In this document: positions 5,669-6,383 of the stretch, piece by piece
Layout of the letters: every line of letters starts with the position of its first letter
Numbering within the stretch: position 1 is the stretch's first letter
NCBI GenBank assembly: GCA_003551485.1
Contig: PUMS01000317.1
Span: 1-6,383, forward strand
Length of the DNA stretch: 6,383 nt
Direction: 5' to 3'
Origin: Phycisphaeraceae bacterium
Lineage (GTDB): Bacteria; Planctomycetota; Phycisphaerae; Phycisphaerales; Phycisphaeraceae
The notes under the pieces: generated by a model
What the model saw: only the letters and a program-made list of their open reading frames with translations
Told to the model about the DNA's origin: nothing
Databases searched by the model: none
Position numbers and translations under genes: made by a program

Positions 5669-6383
5669 TTGACAAGCCTTACCGCCAAGCTGGATGAGAA
5701 GATCGCCCCCATCTACCAGGAAGTGCTTCAGCGAAACCCCGGTGAGTCGGAGTTCCACCAGGCGGTCCACGAGGTGCTCGAATCGCTCGGACGCGTGATC
5801 GTCAAGTATCCCGAGTTCGCCGAGCACAAGATCATCCAGCGCATCTGCGAGCCCGAGCGCCAGATCATCTTCCGCGTGCCCTGGCAGGATGACAATGGCG
5901 AGGTGCACATCAACCGTGCCTTCCGCGTCGAGTTCAACAGCGCCCTGGGCCCTTACAAGGGCGGGATGCGGTTTCATCCATCGGTCTACCTCGGCGTGAT
6001 CAAGTTCCTGGGCTTCGAGCAGATCTTCAAGAACGCGCTCACCGGCCTGCCCATCGGCGGGGGCAAGGGCGGCAGCGACTTCGACCCCAAGGGCCGCAGC
6101 GACGGTGAGGTCATGCGCTTCTGCCAGAGCCTGATGACCGAACTCTACCGTCACCTGGGCGAGTACACCGATGTGCCCGCCGGCGACATCGGCGTGGGGC
6201 AGCGCGAGATCGGCTACCTGTTCGGCCAGTACAAGCGGATTACCAACCGCTACGAGTCGGGCGTGCTCACGGGCAAGGGCCTGGACTGGGGCGGGTCGCT
6301 GGTCCGACGCGAGGCCACCGGCTACGGCACGGTGTTCTTCGCCCAGGAGATGCTGCGGGCGCGCGGCGAGTCGATCGAGGGCA
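5669..6383 (+). CDS. gdhA: Glutamate dehydrogenase, N-terminal half (truncated by window end)
   Basis: The enzyme interconverts 2-oxoglutarate plus ammonium and glutamate with NAD(P)H, in the cytoplasm, linking nitrogen and carbon metabolism. The 238 codons seen are about half of the usual 450. The start is TTG (MTSLTAKLDEKIAPIYQEVL) with AGGAG 7 nt upstream. No in-frame ATG appears until Met100, inside a conserved motif. Alignment from memory with E. coli GdhA is continuous: EPERQIIFRVPW (61-72), GPYKGGMRFHPSV (94-106), FLGFEQIFKNAL (113-124), the signature LPIGGGKGGSDFDP (127-140) with catalytic Lys133 (E. coli Lys128), DVPAGDIGVG (168-177) and TGKGLDWGGSLVRREATGYG (201-220). This pattern fits the hexameric, usually NADP-dependent type, but the coenzyme-binding domain lies outside the window. 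Residue 178 is Gln where the usual motif reads GVGGREIG. The gene has its own long upstream region and is probably transcribed separately from the oxidoreductase. Confidence 0.95.
   Translation, partial: MTSLTAKLDEKIAPIYQEVLQRNPGESEFHQAVHEVLESLGRVIVKYPEFAEHKIIQRICEPERQIIFRVPWQDDNGEVHINRAFRVEFNSALGPYKGGMRFHPSVYLGVIKFLGFEQIFKNALTGLPIGGGKGGSDFDPKGRSDGEVMRFCQSLMTELYRHLGEYTDVPAGDIGVGQREIGYLFGQYKRITNRYESGVLTGKGLDWGGSLVRREATGYGTVFFAQEMLRARGESIEG

Noticed and set aside
5666..6154. A 162-codon minus-strand open frame across gdhA.
   Set aside because: It is the antisense shadow of the gdhA coding region, whose own signature motifs are clear.

Overview
The window is very GC-rich, and all four complete or partial enzyme genes, as well as the one unknown, look like chromosomal genes of a free-living bacterium. 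A planctomycete-type origin (Planctomycetota, perhaps Phycisphaerae) is my best inference. It rests on the membrane-anchored unknown protein, whose C-terminal 'HG.LPDRLE...DP.NG' layout I associate with that phylum, on the Gfo/Idh/MocA oxidoreductase, on weak Shine-Dalgarno sites and on high GC. No rRNA or tRNA is present to confirm this.

Layout. Minus strand, 1-514: a DUF1802-family protein that runs off the left edge. Minus strand, 539-2284: argS, complete arginyl-tRNA synthetase. It is transcribed just ahead of the DUF1802 gene, with a 24-nt gap, so the two probably form an operon. 2285-2719: a 435-nt non-coding stretch with two hairpins next to the argS start and a cluster of palindromes resembling a dispersed intergenic repeat. 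Minus strand, 2720-3934: a protein of unknown function with one N-terminal membrane segment. 3935-4192: a divergent intergenic region. Plus strand, 4193-5254: a complete Gfo/Idh/MocA-type NAD(P)-dependent oxidoreductase. 5255-5668: 414 nt of GC-rich non-coding DNA with a terminator-like hairpin and a highly structured leader. Plus strand, 5669-6383: the N-terminal half of gdhA (glutamate dehydrogenase), which starts at TTG and runs off the right edge.

The genes do not form one pathway. argS serves translation, gdhA serves nitrogen assimilation, and the oxidoreductase probably acts on a sugar or cyclitol. I see no phage, transposon, CRISPR or defence genes and no convincing new multi-gene system. 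The points most worth checking are the repeat cluster, the structured leaders of argS and gdhA, the in-frame argS stop/DUF1802 junction and the unknown membrane protein. Several very long open frames lie antisense to the real genes; I read them as high-GC shadows.
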